Program-made: the position numbers and the translations under genes
Origin: DATKLX01 sp035542155
GTDB taxonomy: Bacteria > Chloroflexota > Anaerolineae > Anaerolineales > Anaerolineaceae
DNA length: 46,666 nucleotides
Assembly: GCA_035542155.1 (NCBI GenBank)
Contig: DATKLX010000091.1
Span: 1 to 46,666, forward strand
Reading direction: 5' to 3'
Part shown: one piece after another, positions 17,823 through 26,051 of the stretch
Position numbering within the stretch: position 1 is the stretch's first letter
Layout of the letters: every line of letters begins with the position of its first letter
The notes under the pieces: model-generated
Databases searched by the model: none
What the model saw: the letters and a program-made list of their open reading frames with translations, nothing else
Told to the model about the DNA's origin: nothing

Positions 17823-17828
17823 TTGAGA

Positions 17829-17850
17829 AATCCGGCAAACCCGGATCTTC
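17829..17850 (+). terminator. short hairpin after bioY
   Basis: ATCCGG and CCGGAT form a six-base-pair stem around CAAAC, directly downstream of the bioY stop and followed by CTTCTC. It is weak as a terminator by itself and stands in front of the larger hairpin. Confidence 0.3.
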
Positions 17851-17862
17851 TCTACAATTCGT

Positions 17863-17914
17863 AACCTCCTGTGAGTAGATTATTCAACTTCTTACAGGAG
17901 GTTTTCTTTCGTTT
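17863..17914 (+). terminator. rho-independent terminator of bioY
   Basis: A perfect ten-base inverted repeat, AACCTCCTGT (17863-17872) and ACAGGAGGTT (17894-17903), can be extended inward by five more pairs and is followed by a pyrimidine-rich TTCTTTCGTTTCTT. Orientation of the T-rich tail favours the plus strand, that is, the end of the bioY transcript. Confidence 0.65.
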
Positions 17915-17973
17915 CTTGGATCTCGATTCTCGGCTTCTTCCTGTTCTCCCTGTGCCTGGCCGGCCCAGCCTGT

Positions 17974-18052
17974 CCTGCCTGCACCTGCCTGCACCTGCCT
18001 GCACCTGTGGTGCGGCACAGGTGTGGTGCGGCACAGGTGGACGGAAAGTCCA
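17974..18052. repeat. composite short-repeat block between bioY and radC
   Basis: Three exact copies of CCTGCCTGCA stand in tandem (17974-18003). They are followed by two exact copies of TGTGGTGCGGCACAGG (18006-18021 and 18022-18037). CACCTGTG (18002-18009) and CACAGGTG (18016-18023) form a perfect eight-base inverted repeat around GTGCGG. A further hairpin, TGGAC-GGAAA-GTCCA, occupies 18038-18052. The block lies between two converging genes. It resembles a REP/MITE-like non-coding repeat more than a gene. Confidence 0.75.
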
Positions 18053-18080
18053 GGGGACGGGCTGCTCTCCATTCTCCTCT

Positions 18081-18794
18081 TTACTCCCCAAACCTCAATC
18101 CTCTCTCCTTTAATGATACAAACCGTCCGCCGCTCCCAATCACCAGGTGGTCGAGCACGTCGATATCCAGCAGCTTGCCGGCCTTGACCACCGCGCGGGT
18201 CAGGGCCACGTCCTCCGGGCTGGGAGTCGGGTCTCCGCTGGGGTGGTTGTGGGCGATGATCATCGCGGCGATGTTCTGGCGGATCGCTGCCTTGAACAGC
18301 TCCCCCACCCGGACCATGGACACGTTCAGCGAGCCCCTGTACACTTTTTCCGTCTTCATGTGCCGATTGCGCGTGTCGAGTAAGAGCACCCACAACTCTT
18401 CCTGCTCCAGGGCGCCCATCTCATACTGGATTAACCCCGCCGCGTCGGCGGGGCTGTGGATCGCCGGGCGCTCCTCAGGCGTTTCGCTCGCCAGCCGCCG
18501 TCCCAACTCGATCGCGGCTTTAATCTGGGCCGCCTTGGCAGGGCCCAGGCCGTGCATCTCGCACAGCTCGCCAAATGAGATGCGGTGCAGCCCGGTCAGC
18601 CCCTTGCACTCCTGGAGAATCCGTTCCCCCATCTGAACGGCATTTTCCCCCTGGATTCCAACCCGGAGGAGGATCGCCAAAAGCTCGGCGGTGCGCAACG
18701 ACTGCGCACCGACCTGCGCCAGGCGCTCGCGCGGGCGGTCGTTCGCCTCAAGATCGGTAATCCGATAGGTCAGGAGGGTCTCTTTGGTTTTCAT
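18081..18794 (-). CDS. radC: RadC-family JAB/MPN domain protein
   Basis: This 237-residue protein has the RadC layout. An N-terminal helix-hairpin-helix region (about 20-100, ending GLGPAKAAQIKAAIELGRRL) is followed by a JAB1/MPN metalloprotease-like domain with the signature HNHPSGDPTPSPED and the upstream E of the EELWVLLLD strand. RadC was named for repair but its biochemical role is unresolved. ATG at 18794 is supported by a candidate promoter 65-95 bases upstream. The gene converges on bioY. Confidence 0.95.
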   Translation of the reverse strand: MKTKETLLTYRITDLEANDRPRERLAQVGAQSLRTAELLAILLRVGIQGENAVQMGERILQECKGLTGLHRISFGELCEMHGLGPAKAAQIKAAIELGRRLASETPEERPAIHSPADAAGLIQYEMGALEQEELWVLLLDTRNRHMKTEKVYRGSLNVSMVRVGELFKAAIRQNIAAMIIAHNHPSGDPTPSPEDVALTRAVVKAGKLLDIDVLDHLVIGSGGRFVSLKERGLRFGE

Positions 18795-18858
18795 TGGAGC
18801 TGCCTTGTGATAAGGTACTTATGAAATTGGTCAGATTTTGGCTGGATAGAACGGTATC

Positions 18859-18887
18859 ACTATACCTGAGGTTTCAAAAAACGGCAA
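18859..18887 (-). promoter_or_regulatory. sigma70-type promoter of radC
   Basis: On the minus strand TTGCCG (18882-18887) and TATAGT (18859-18864) are 17 bases apart. The transcript would start near 18852, about 58 bases before the radC ATG. Confidence 0.55.
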
Positions 18888-18942
18888 GTCTGATGAAATA
18901 ATGACTATTAAAAACAGACGCCTGACGACGAACTCCTATCCA

Positions 18943-18951
18943 TGCTATAAT
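18943..18951 (+). promoter_or_regulatory. extended -10 promoter of the zinc-ribbon gene
   Basis: TGCTATAAT is an extended -10 element (TGn plus TATAAT). A weak -35, CTGACG at 18922-18927, is 18 bases upstream. The start at 18971 and its GGAGA at 18961-18965 lie immediately downstream, so the leader would be only about 12 bases. Confidence 0.5.
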
Positions 18952-18970
18952 CTTCCCATCGGAGACAGCC

Positions 18971-19504
18971 ATGACACTCGATCCAACCACGCTCAGCAAC
19001 GTTCTGTTGGTCCTCACCGGGTTTGGAGCCGCGTTCAGCGTTGCCCTGTGGATCAGCCTGCTGGTCTGGACCTACCGCGATATTCGCAATCGCTCTCGCG
19101 ACTCGTTCTTGCGCATCCTTGCGGTCCTCATCGTCGCCGTCCTCTTTTTGCCGGGGATCCTGGTATACCTGATCATCCGCCCCCAGCGAACGCTGGAAGA
19201 AGAATACCAGCGCAGCCTCGAAGAGGAGGCCCTGCTTCAGGCGATCGAGGATAACGCGCTATGCCCGGGGTGCAGCCGCCGCGTCCGTGAAGATTGGATC
19301 GTCTGTCCCAACTGCCATACGAAGCTAAAAAAGACCTGCCACCAGTGTGGGAAATATATGGAATTACCCTGGAACCTTTGCCCCTACTGCGCCACCCCTG
19401 CCCCGGGCATGCGCCGGGAGAACGTTTCCATGGACGATGCCCTGCGTACGCTCCCCACCGAGACAGCCGAAAATTCACAGGAGGCCCTGCCAGACTCCGG
19501 GTAG
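18971..19504 (+). CDS. membrane protein with double zinc ribbon
   Basis: This 177-residue protein has two membrane helices (about 8-32 and 47-67). A charged coiled segment follows (EEEYQRSLEEEALLQAIEDN). Then come two cysteine-pair zinc ribbons: CPGC with CPNC, and CHQCG with CPYC (about 98-137). The C-terminal 35 residues are acidic and probably disordered. Similar small proteins with zinc ribbons behind membrane helices are common and mostly uncharacterised. ATG at 18971 is supported by GGAGA five bases upstream. I cannot assign a function; the zinc ribbons should face the cytoplasm if both helices cross the membrane. Confidence 0.75.
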   Translation: MTLDPTTLSNVLLVLTGFGAAFSVALWISLLVWTYRDIRNRSRDSFLRILAVLIVAVLFLPGILVYLIIRPQRTLEEEYQRSLEEEALLQAIEDNALCPGCSRRVREDWIVCPNCHTKLKKTCHQCGKYMELPWNLCPYCATPAPGMRRENVSMDDALRTLPTETAENSQEALPDSG

Positions 19505-19528
19505 GAAGGTTCACAACCGGGTTTCAGG

Positions 19529-19534
19529 TATAAT
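19529..19534 (+). promoter_or_regulatory. -10 box almost touching the PfkB kinase start
   Basis: A consensus TATAAT ends six bases before the ATG at 19541. A promoter using it would start transcription at or next to the A of the start codon, giving a leaderless message. No clear -35 at normal spacing is visible (TTCACA at 19510-19515 is too close). Confidence 0.4.
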
Positions 19535-19540
19535 TCAAAC

Positions 19541-20389
19541 ATGTTAAACGTTCGTTCGATCGAGCCGGTGGATTATCTGGTCATCGGCCATTTAACCAAT
19601 GATATTACCCCTCAGGGGCCGGTGTTAGGCGGTACGGCTGCCTACGCCAGCCTGACCGCCCAGGCCCTGGGATTAAGAGTGGGCGTCGTCACTGCCTGGG
19701 GAAATGAATTTCCCCTCACGCAGCTCCAGGGGGTGCAGGTGGCCGCTCTACCTGTCGAGCACAGCACGACCTTCGAGAACGTCTATACCCCGGCCGGTCG
19801 GGTCCAGACCATCTATCACCACGCCGCCGAGCTGAGTCCTGGCCTGGTCCCGGATACGTGGCTGTCCGCGCCGATCGTCCATCTGGGCCCGGTCGACCAG
19901 GAGATCGACCCGCTGCTCATCCGCGCGTTTCCCTCTGCTCTTCTTGGGATGACCCCGCAGGGCTGGCTGCGCGATTGGGACAACCAGGGACACGTCCACG
20001 CGTGCGAATGGCCCGAAGCGCGCTTCGTGCTCGAAAAGGCTTCCGCGGCGGTGATCAGCATCGAAGACGTGGTGGGCGACGAAAGCCGGATCGAAGAAAT
20101 TGCTTCGGCGGTCCGCATCCTCGTGGTGACTGAAGGCGCGGCAGGCTGCCGCCTGTACTGGAACGGCGACCTGCGCCACTTTCGCGCCCCTGAAGTGAAA
20201 GAAATCGATCCGATTGGCGCCGGGGATATCTTTGCAGCCTGCTTCTTCTCCCGCCTGTATACCACGCGTGACCCGTGGGAAGCGGCCCGTTTCGCCACCC
20301 ATCTGGCGTCCATGTCCGTGACCCGTCCCTATCTGCAGGGGATCCCGACCCCCGAGGAAGTGCAGGCAAGCCTGATCCAGGTCCTTTAA
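19541..20389 (+). CDS. PfkB-family (ribokinase-like) sugar or nucleoside kinase
   Basis: This 282-residue protein has the ribokinase fold. The N-terminal part gives DYLVIGHLTND and the GG-containing GGTAAYASLTAQALG (about 30-44). The second PfkB signature is seen as DPIGAGDIFAACFF with the catalytic base D229. It is short for the family (usually 300-330), mainly through a reduced lid. The substrate cannot be predicted. No usable ribosome site precedes ATG at 19541, which fits the leaderless promoter suggested above. It lies 28 bases before parA. Confidence 0.88.
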   Translation: MLNVRSIEPVDYLVIGHLTNDITPQGPVLGGTAAYASLTAQALGLRVGVVTAWGNEFPLTQLQGVQVAALPVEHSTTFENVYTPAGRVQTIYHHAAELSPGLVPDTWLSAPIVHLGPVDQEIDPLLIRAFPSALLGMTPQGWLRDWDNQGHVHACEWPEARFVLEKASAAVISIEDVVGDESRIEEIASAVRILVVTEGAAGCRLYWNGDLRHFRAPEVKEIDPIGAGDIFAACFFSRLYTTRDPWEAARFATHLASMSVTRPYLQGIPTPEEVQASLIQVL

Positions 20390-20417
20390 GTTCGCGTCCA
20401 ACCCGGGAAAGAGGAAC

Positions 20418-21212
20418 ATGGGCCGAATCTACACAATCGTCAATCAAAAAGGCGGCGTTGGAAAAACCACCACAGCCATCAACCTGGGCGCATACTTGGG
20501 ATACTATGGGCAGCGGGTGCTTCTGGTCGATATCGACCCACAGGCCAATGCGACCTCCTGTCTGGGGATCGACAAGCACACGGTCAAGAACGGCACGTAT
20601 GAGACCCTGATCGGCGCCGTGCCCATTGCCGGGCAAATCCTCCACAACCCCCGCCTTAAGATTTCTCTGCTGCCTTCCTCCCCGGCCCTGGCCGGTGCGG
20701 AAGTGGAGTTGGTCGAGGTGCCACAGCGCGAGACTCGCCTGAAAAACGTGCTCGTAGGGGTGACCGACCGCTACGATTATATTCTGATCGACTGCCCACC
20801 CTCTCTAGGTCTGCTTACCCTGAACGGGCTGATCGCTGCGCGCGATGGGGTGATCATCCCTGTCCAGTGTGAGTATCTGGCTCTGGAAGGGTTAGGCCAG
20901 CTAACCTCAACCCTCAATCGCATCCGTGGATCGCTGTTTCTGGAGCTGCACATCCGCGGCGTCGTCCTGACCATGTTCGACGGACGAACGCGCCTGGCCA
21001 GCGACGTGGTCGCGGAAGTACGCCGGGTTTTTCCCGACCAGGTCTTCCAGGCAGTCATTCCGCGTAGCATCCGCCTCGCCGAGGCTCCTTCGTACGGCCT
21101 GCCGATCTCGATCTATGCGCCTGAATCTCAAGCGGCGAAAGCTTACGCCAGTCTGGCCCATGAGGTCCTCGAGACGGACGGCATCCGCATTCCCGTTCTA
21201 GAGGAGCAATAG
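20418..21212 (+). CDS. parA: chromosome-partitioning ATPase ParA/Soj
   Basis: This 264-residue ParA-type P-loop ATPase has the deviant Walker A motif NQKGGVGKTT (K11 and K16) at residues 9-18. Walker A' lies around LLVDIDPQANAT, and Walker B is YDYILIDCPPSLG. With ParB it moves origin regions by ATP-driven DNA binding. ATG at 20418 follows AAAGAGGAAC. The gene is five bases upstream of parB, so the pair is an operon. There is no N-terminal HTH, as expected for chromosomal (type Ia/Soj-like) partition ATPases. Confidence 0.97.
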   Translation: MGRIYTIVNQKGGVGKTTTAINLGAYLGYYGQRVLLVDIDPQANATSCLGIDKHTVKNGTYETLIGAVPIAGQILHNPRLKISLLPSSPALAGAEVELVEVPQRETRLKNVLVGVTDRYDYILIDCPPSLGLLTLNGLIAARDGVIIPVQCEYLALEGLGQLTSTLNRIRGSLFLELHIRGVVLTMFDGRTRLASDVVAEVRRVFPDQVFQAVIPRSIRLAEAPSYGLPISIYAPESQAAKAYASLAHEVLETDGIRIPVLEEQ

Positions 21213-21217
21213 GCCGC

Positions 21218-22081
21218 ATGGCGCGCAAAACCGGACTAGGCAAAGGCTTGGATGCGCTCATCCCCCGCGATGAGAACGCCGTTTTTCCAGGGGAAAGCTC
21301 GATCGAGATCCCGATCGAACAGATTGGCTTTAACCCGCGCCAGCCGCGCACCCAGATGGATGCCAAAAATTTGAAAGAGTTGGCCGATTCGATCCGCCAG
21401 TTCGGTATCCTCCAGCCGCTGCTCGTCCGCCGCGAGCCCGGCGCGGATCGCTATGTCCTCATCGCTGGCGAGCGCCGCCTGCGCGCCGCTGCCCTGGCCG
21501 GGCTGACCACCGTCCCGGTGGTGATTCGCAGTGGCGCCAGCGACGAAGAACAGCTCGAGCTGGCTCTGATTGAGAACCTGCAGCGCAGCGACCTGACCCC
21601 CTTCGAAGAAGCCGAAGCCTTCAACCTGCTCCACAAAGAATTCGGGCTGACCCACGAGGAGATTGCGCGGCGGGTCGGCAAGGCGCGCTCCACGGTGACC
21701 AACGCGATCAACCTGCTCAACCTCGTCCCGGCTGTCCGCCAGGCACTGATCGATGGGCTGATCAGTGAAGGCCACGCCCGCGCTCTGCTCGGCCTCGAGT
21801 CGCCTGTTGCCCAGGAATCGGCCCTCGGTACGGTGTTGAAGCTCGACTTCAACGTCCGCCAGACGGAAGCCCTGATACGCAAAATGAAGGGCGAGCGCCC
21901 CCGTCGCCTTCCCCAGCCGGCCAGCTCTCCAGAAGTGGCTGACCTAGAACAGCGCCTGCGCGCCCGTTTGGGTGCGCCCGTTACCTTACGGCGCAATCTC
22001 GAAGGCAAAGGGACCCTCCTGATCCGCTATTATTCCGACGAAGAGCTCAATGCCATCATCGCCCATATTTTAGATGAGTGA
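21218..22081 (+). CDS. parB: chromosome-partitioning protein ParB/Spo0J
   Basis: This 287-residue protein is the parS-binding CTPase partner of ParA. It begins with the usual GLGKGLDALIPRDE peptide. The CTP-binding motifs are VLIAGERRLRAAALAG and ALIENLQRSDLTPFEEAEAF. A helix-turn-helix follows (LTHEEIARRVGKARSTVTNAINLL), and the C-terminal dimer domain ends at residue 287. No parS-like palindrome was noticed in the short spacers around the pair. The gene is three bases upstream of the amidohydrolase gene. Confidence 0.96.
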   Translation: MARKTGLGKGLDALIPRDENAVFPGESSIEIPIEQIGFNPRQPRTQMDAKNLKELADSIRQFGILQPLLVRREPGADRYVLIAGERRLRAAALAGLTTVPVVIRSGASDEEQLELALIENLQRSDLTPFEEAEAFNLLHKEFGLTHEEIARRVGKARSTVTNAINLLNLVPAVRQALIDGLISEGHARALLGLESPVAQESALGTVLKLDFNVRQTEALIRKMKGERPRRLPQPASSPEVADLEQRLRARLGAPVTLRRNLEGKGTLLIRYYSDEELNAIIAHILDE

Positions 22082-22084
22082 GCC

Positions 22085-23671
22085 ATGCTGATTCTGTATA
22101 ACGGCCGCATCGCCACCAACGATCCTCGCCAGCCACAGGTTACCGCCCTGGGGATAGAGCATGGCCGGGTCGTCATGGTTGGCGCGGACCAGGAGCTTCT
22201 GGCTGAAGCGCGCTCTGGAGCGCGCACCTTCGATCTCCGCCAGAGAACCGTCTGGCCGGGCCTGATCGACGCTCATCTCCATCTCGATCACTATGCCATG
22301 GGGCTTCAGAGAGTGGCTTGCGAGACGGGCACTCAGGCAGAATGCCTGCGCCGGGTGGCGGAGCGCGTCCGCAGTGCCCGCCCGGGGGAGTGGATCCTGG
22401 GTCACGGCTGGAACCACAACGCCTGGCCTGAAGGTTATGGCACCGCAGCGCTGCTGGACGCGATCTCGCCGCGCAATCCTGTGTATCTCACGGCCAAATC
22501 ACTCCACGCGGGATGGGCCAATTCCCTGGCTTTCCAGGCCGCGAAAATCACGGCAGCCACGCCAGATCCCGCGGACGGCGTCATCCAGCGCGACAGCCAG
22601 AGTCAACCGGATGGCATTTTGCTTGAAGGGGCCATGGAGCTGGTCAACCGAATCCTGCCTGTCCCTTCGACGGAAGAAATCGCCGAGGCTATCTTCCGCG
22701 CCCAGACCAACCTCTGGCAGATGGGCATTACCAGCGTCCACGATTATGACCAACGCAGATGCTTCGTCGCCCTCCAGCAACTCCACGAGGACGACCGGCT
22801 GCGTCTTCGGGTGGTGAAAGGCATCCCGCGTGCGGATCTTCCCCACGCGACTGGCCTGGGGCTTCGCAGCGGATTCGGTGACGATCTGCTCCGCATCGGC
22901 GCAGTCAAGCTGTTTTCCGACGGCGCGCTGGGACCCCAGACCGCGGCGATGCTGGAACCCTACGAGGGGTCTTCTGATTCTGGGGTGCTCCTCCTGGATG
23001 TGGAGGAAATCATTGAGATCGGCTTGATGGCTGCCGCCAACGGCCTCGCCCTGGCGACACACGCTATCGGCGACCGGGCCAACCACACCGTGCTCAACGC
23101 CTACACGCGGCTGCGCGAGATCGAGCGAGACCAGAACCTGCCCCGCCTGCGCCACCGCATCGAGCACGTCCAGATCATTGACCCGGCAGACGCTCCGCGC
23201 TTCGCCCGGTTGAACGTGATCGCCTCCATGCAGCCGGTCCATGCCACCTCGGACATGCTCGCCGCAAACCAGCACTGGGGCAGGCGCTCGGCCAACGCCT
23301 ATGCCTGGAAGACCCTGCTCGACCAGGGGACGATATTGGCATTTGGTTCGGATGCGCCCGTTGAGATCCCCAACCCGTTCTGGGGGATCCATGCTGCTGT
23401 GACCCGCCAGCGCGCCGATGGGTCGCCCGGACCTGAAGGATGGTATCCAGAACAACGCCTCTCACTGAACCAATCCCTTTCTGCTTACACCATTGGCGCC
23501 GCCTGCGCCGCTGGCATGGAAGACCGCCTCGGCCGCCTTGCCCCCGGCTATCTGGCTGATCTGATTCTGCTCAACCAGGACCCCTTCACGGTGGCTCCTC
23601 AGGATTTGCTCAACACCCATCCCACAGCGACGATGGTCGCTGGAGAGTGGGTCTGGCAGGGAGCTGAATGA
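22085..23671 (+). CDS. YtcJ-like metal-dependent amidohydrolase
   Basis: This 528-residue enzyme belongs to the amidohydrolase superfamily, YtcJ/NfdA group. The metal site starts with DAHLHLDH (H64, H66). Further conserved parts are VKLFSDGALGPQTAAML, LATHAIGDRANHTV, LRHRIEHVQI and LAFGSDAPVEIPNP (the catalytic aspartate region). A small beta sandwich formed by both ends (TALGIEHGRVVMVG and LGRLAPGYLADLILL) frames the barrel. The substrate is unknown; relatives act on N-formyl or amide bonds. The ATG lies three bases after parB, and the stop overlaps the histidine kinase start, so it probably shares that transcript. Confidence 0.9.
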   Translation: MLILYNGRIATNDPRQPQVTALGIEHGRVVMVGADQELLAEARSGARTFDLRQRTVWPGLIDAHLHLDHYAMGLQRVACETGTQAECLRRVAERVRSARPGEWILGHGWNHNAWPEGYGTAALLDAISPRNPVYLTAKSLHAGWANSLAFQAAKITAATPDPADGVIQRDSQSQPDGILLEGAMELVNRILPVPSTEEIAEAIFRAQTNLWQMGITSVHDYDQRRCFVALQQLHEDDRLRLRVVKGIPRADLPHATGLGLRSGFGDDLLRIGAVKLFSDGALGPQTAAMLEPYEGSSDSGVLLLDVEEIIEIGLMAAANGLALATHAIGDRANHTVLNAYTRLREIERDQNLPRLRHRIEHVQIIDPADAPRFARLNVIASMQPVHATSDMLAANQHWGRRSANAYAWKTLLDQGTILAFGSDAPVEIPNPFWGIHAAVTRQRADGSPGPEGWYPEQRLSLNQSLSAYTIGAACAAGMEDRLGRLAPGYLADLILLNQDPFTVAPQDLLNTHPTATMVAGEWVWQGAE

Positions 23672-24708
23672 TGACCTCTGACTCATCGCCCGAAACGGTC
23701 TTGACTCCCGAAATCCTCGTCCCTCGTTTGGGTGATTACCTGCTGGAAAAGGGGCTGATCAGCCGCGAGGATCTGCGCAGCGCTCTCGATCGCCAGCAGG
23801 AAATCCGCGGTGAGAGCGGAAAACAGATACTCCTCGGACAAATCCTGGTCGAAATGGGGGTCATCGACAAAGCCGGCCTCGACCAGGCCATCACCGAGCA
23901 GATCATCCAATTACGGGCTGCCTTGCAGGAAACCAACGCGCAACTGGAGCAGCGCGTCCAGGAGCGCACCGCCGAGTTGCAAAGCGCGTTATTGAAGCTG
24001 TCCGAGCTTAGCCAGTTGAAATCCAATATCGTCTCGAACATTTCTCACGAGTTGCGCACCCCGCTGACCCATATTAAGGGATATGTCGAACTGTTGGTCT
24101 CCGAAGCGATGGGATCTTTGACCGAACAGCAGGTCAGCGCGCTCCAGGTGGTTCAGCGCTCTTCGGAACGTCTCGAACAGCAGGTCGAGGATCTCATCCG
24201 CTTTTCTACATCCGAAAAAGGTGAGTTTACTCTGCGCATCTCCGCGGTGGATGTTCGCCGCCTGTTCGAAACAGTGGTCAGCCGGGCCAGCGCCAGGATC
24301 CGGCAGGCAAAGCATGAGATCCACATCCTCTGCCCGCCAGATCTCCCGCGGGTCCGGGCGGACGAAGAAAAAATCTCCTGGGCGGTGCTCGCTCTGGTGG
24401 ATAACGCGATCAAATTCACCCCTCCTTGCGGAAAAATTACCCTTCGCGCAGAAAACACAGATGGGTTGATCACCATTGCTGTGGAGGATACCGGCATCGG
24501 CATCCCCGCCGACCGGATCGGAGAAATTTTTGAGCCGTTTCACCAGTTGGATGGATCGGCCACTCGCCGTTACGGCGGGACGGGGCTTGGGCTGGCCCTC
24601 GTCCGCCAGATCATCGAAGCCCATGGTTCGATTATTCACGTCAATTCAGTGATCGATCAGGGAACTCGTTTTGAATTTGTCCTTCCTCCTACAGAAATAA
24701 GATCGTAA
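23668..24708 (+). CDS. histidine kinase with N-terminal MshEN-like tandem motif
   Basis: This 346-residue soluble kinase has no membrane segment. Residues 20-43 (RLGDYLLEKG... to Q43) and 55-78 (LLGQILVEMG... to Q78) match twice the 24-residue pattern of MshEN domains, which bind c-di-GMP or ATP in type II secretion and pilus ATPases. The first copy keeps the RLG triplet and the second reads LLG. A coiled coil follows (79-118). The H-box is SHELRTPL (H127), then DNAIKFT, DTGIGIP and GGTGLGLAL complete the ATPase. Two ATGs in series (23668 and 23671) are possible starts, both overlapping the amidohydrolase stop. No partner regulator is fused; the OmpR-type regulator at 26052 is the likely target. 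Confidence 0.9.
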   Translation: MMTSDSSPETVLTPEILVPRLGDYLLEKGLISREDLRSALDRQQEIRGESGKQILLGQILVEMGVIDKAGLDQAITEQIIQLRAALQETNAQLEQRVQERTAELQSALLKLSELSQLKSNIVSNISHELRTPLTHIKGYVELLVSEAMGSLTEQQVSALQVVQRSSERLEQQVEDLIRFSTSEKGEFTLRISAVDVRRLFETVVSRASARIRQAKHEIHILCPPDLPRVRADEEKISWAVLALVDNAIKFTPPCGKITLRAENTDGLITIAVEDTGIGIPADRIGEIFEPFHQLDGSATRRYGGTGLGLALVRQIIEAHGSIIHVNSVIDQGTRFEFVLPPTEIRS

Positions 24709-24785
24709 AATAGACACAGAACGAATCTCTGGTAACATCTTATCTTCTACATAAAAAGTCCAAGTCCAATCTTCCTGGGAAGCCT

Positions 24786-26048
24786 ATGACTGAGCCATCT
24801 TCTGTTTCTGTACTGCCCTCTGTTGAGTTGGATAACCTCTACGCGATAAGCCAGGTGATCACGCGCGTCAGCCACTGGAAACCCGCTCTGGACCAAATCA
24901 TCCCGCTCCTGCGCGCGATCCTCATTTTCGACAACCTCGTCCTCTACCTTCCCAATTCCGAGGAAAAGGGATTGGAGGTAGCCTACGCCCGGGTCGTTGG
25001 TCGAGGGCGCAGCGCCGGCCCTGAGTTGGCCTGGGGAGAAACAGTCGCCAACCAGGTCTTCCAAAGTGGTCAGATTTACCTCCAGCAGCCGCAACCGGAA
25101 AAAACAGTCGAGGAGCGCCTGAACTTCCCCTATTTGTTGGGCATCCCGCTGACCCTTCACGATCGCATCATGGGGGTCATGGTCTTCATCCGCTTTGGCG
25201 GGCCGGCCTACAGCAGCGACAACACGCGCGTCGCCGCCTTCGCCGCGGAACAGGTCGCCGAGCTGGTCCAGCACCAGCAGATCCGCCAGCAGATCGAGTC
25301 GATTGAGGCGGAACGTCAGCAGGCTCGCCTCCAGGAAGATTTTATCTCCACGATCTCCCACGAGTTGCTCACACCACTGGGTTTTATCAAGGGCTATACC
25401 ACCACCCTTCTCCGCCCGGATACATCCTGGGATGAATCCAATCGGCGCGAATTTCTCACTATCATCGACGAAGAGACCGATCGCCTTCAGGAGTTGATCG
25501 ATAACATGCTCGATTCGGCGCGTCTGCAGAGCGGCACCATGCCGATGCAGTTCCAACCAGTCCGATTGGATGCCCTGCTGAAGGACGTCATCATGCGCGC
25601 CCGGGTGCATCATAAAACCCTGCAAATCATCACCAATCTGGACAATCCTATATCACCGGTCCAGGGTGATCCTCAGCGCCTCGCCCAGGTATTTGAAAAC
25701 CTGCTCAGTAATGCGATAAAATATGCACCAGGATCCACCGTGGTGATTTCCATTCGCAAAGAAGAGAACAGGGCCCACATCATTTTCCAGGATAATGGCC
25801 CGGGTATCCCCGCCCAGTATCTCCCCCACATCTTCGAGCGGTTTTTCCGAAATCCGGAACAGGCGCCAAACGTTCGCGGTACAGGTTTGGGCCTGTATAT
25901 CTGCCGTCAGATTGTGGAAGCACACCACGGCGAGATCTCTGTCGAATCGTTCGTTGGAGAAGGCACTTCTTTCCACATCTACCTGCCATACGAGCAACCC
26001 AAAAAGGGGTCGCACCTGGTCAAAAAGAGCCATTCTACAAAGAGTTGA
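24786..26048 (+). CDS. GAF-domain histidine kinase
   Basis: This 420-residue cytoplasmic sensor kinase has a GAF domain (about 15-165), a short coiled coil and a HisKA/HATPase module. The phosphoacceptor H-box is SHELLTPLGFIKGY (H192), with leucine where most kinases have arginine. The N-box is NLLSNAIKYAP, the G1 box is DNGPGIP and the G2 box is GTGLGLYI. It lies 77 bases after the previous kinase and four bases before the response regulator gene. Two kinases next to one regulator suggests convergent input. The ligand of the GAF domain is not predictable from sequence. Confidence 0.93.
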   Translation: MTEPSSVSVLPSVELDNLYAISQVITRVSHWKPALDQIIPLLRAILIFDNLVLYLPNSEEKGLEVAYARVVGRGRSAGPELAWGETVANQVFQSGQIYLQQPQPEKTVEERLNFPYLLGIPLTLHDRIMGVMVFIRFGGPAYSSDNTRVAAFAAEQVAELVQHQQIRQQIESIEAERQQARLQEDFISTISHELLTPLGFIKGYTTTLLRPDTSWDESNRREFLTIIDEETDRLQELIDNMLDSARLQSGTMPMQFQPVRLDALLKDVIMRARVHHKTLQIITNLDNPISPVQGDPQRLAQVFENLLSNAIKYAPGSTVVISIRKEENRAHIIFQDNGPGIPAQYLPHIFERFFRNPEQAPNVRGTGLGLYICRQIVEAHHGEISVESFVGEGTSFHIYLPYEQPKKGSHLVKKSHSTKS

Positions 26049-26051
26049 TTT

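Noticed and set aside
17974..18037. CRISPR-like repeats
   Set aside because: The units are 10 and 16 bases and directly adjacent, with no unique spacers and no cas genes nearby.
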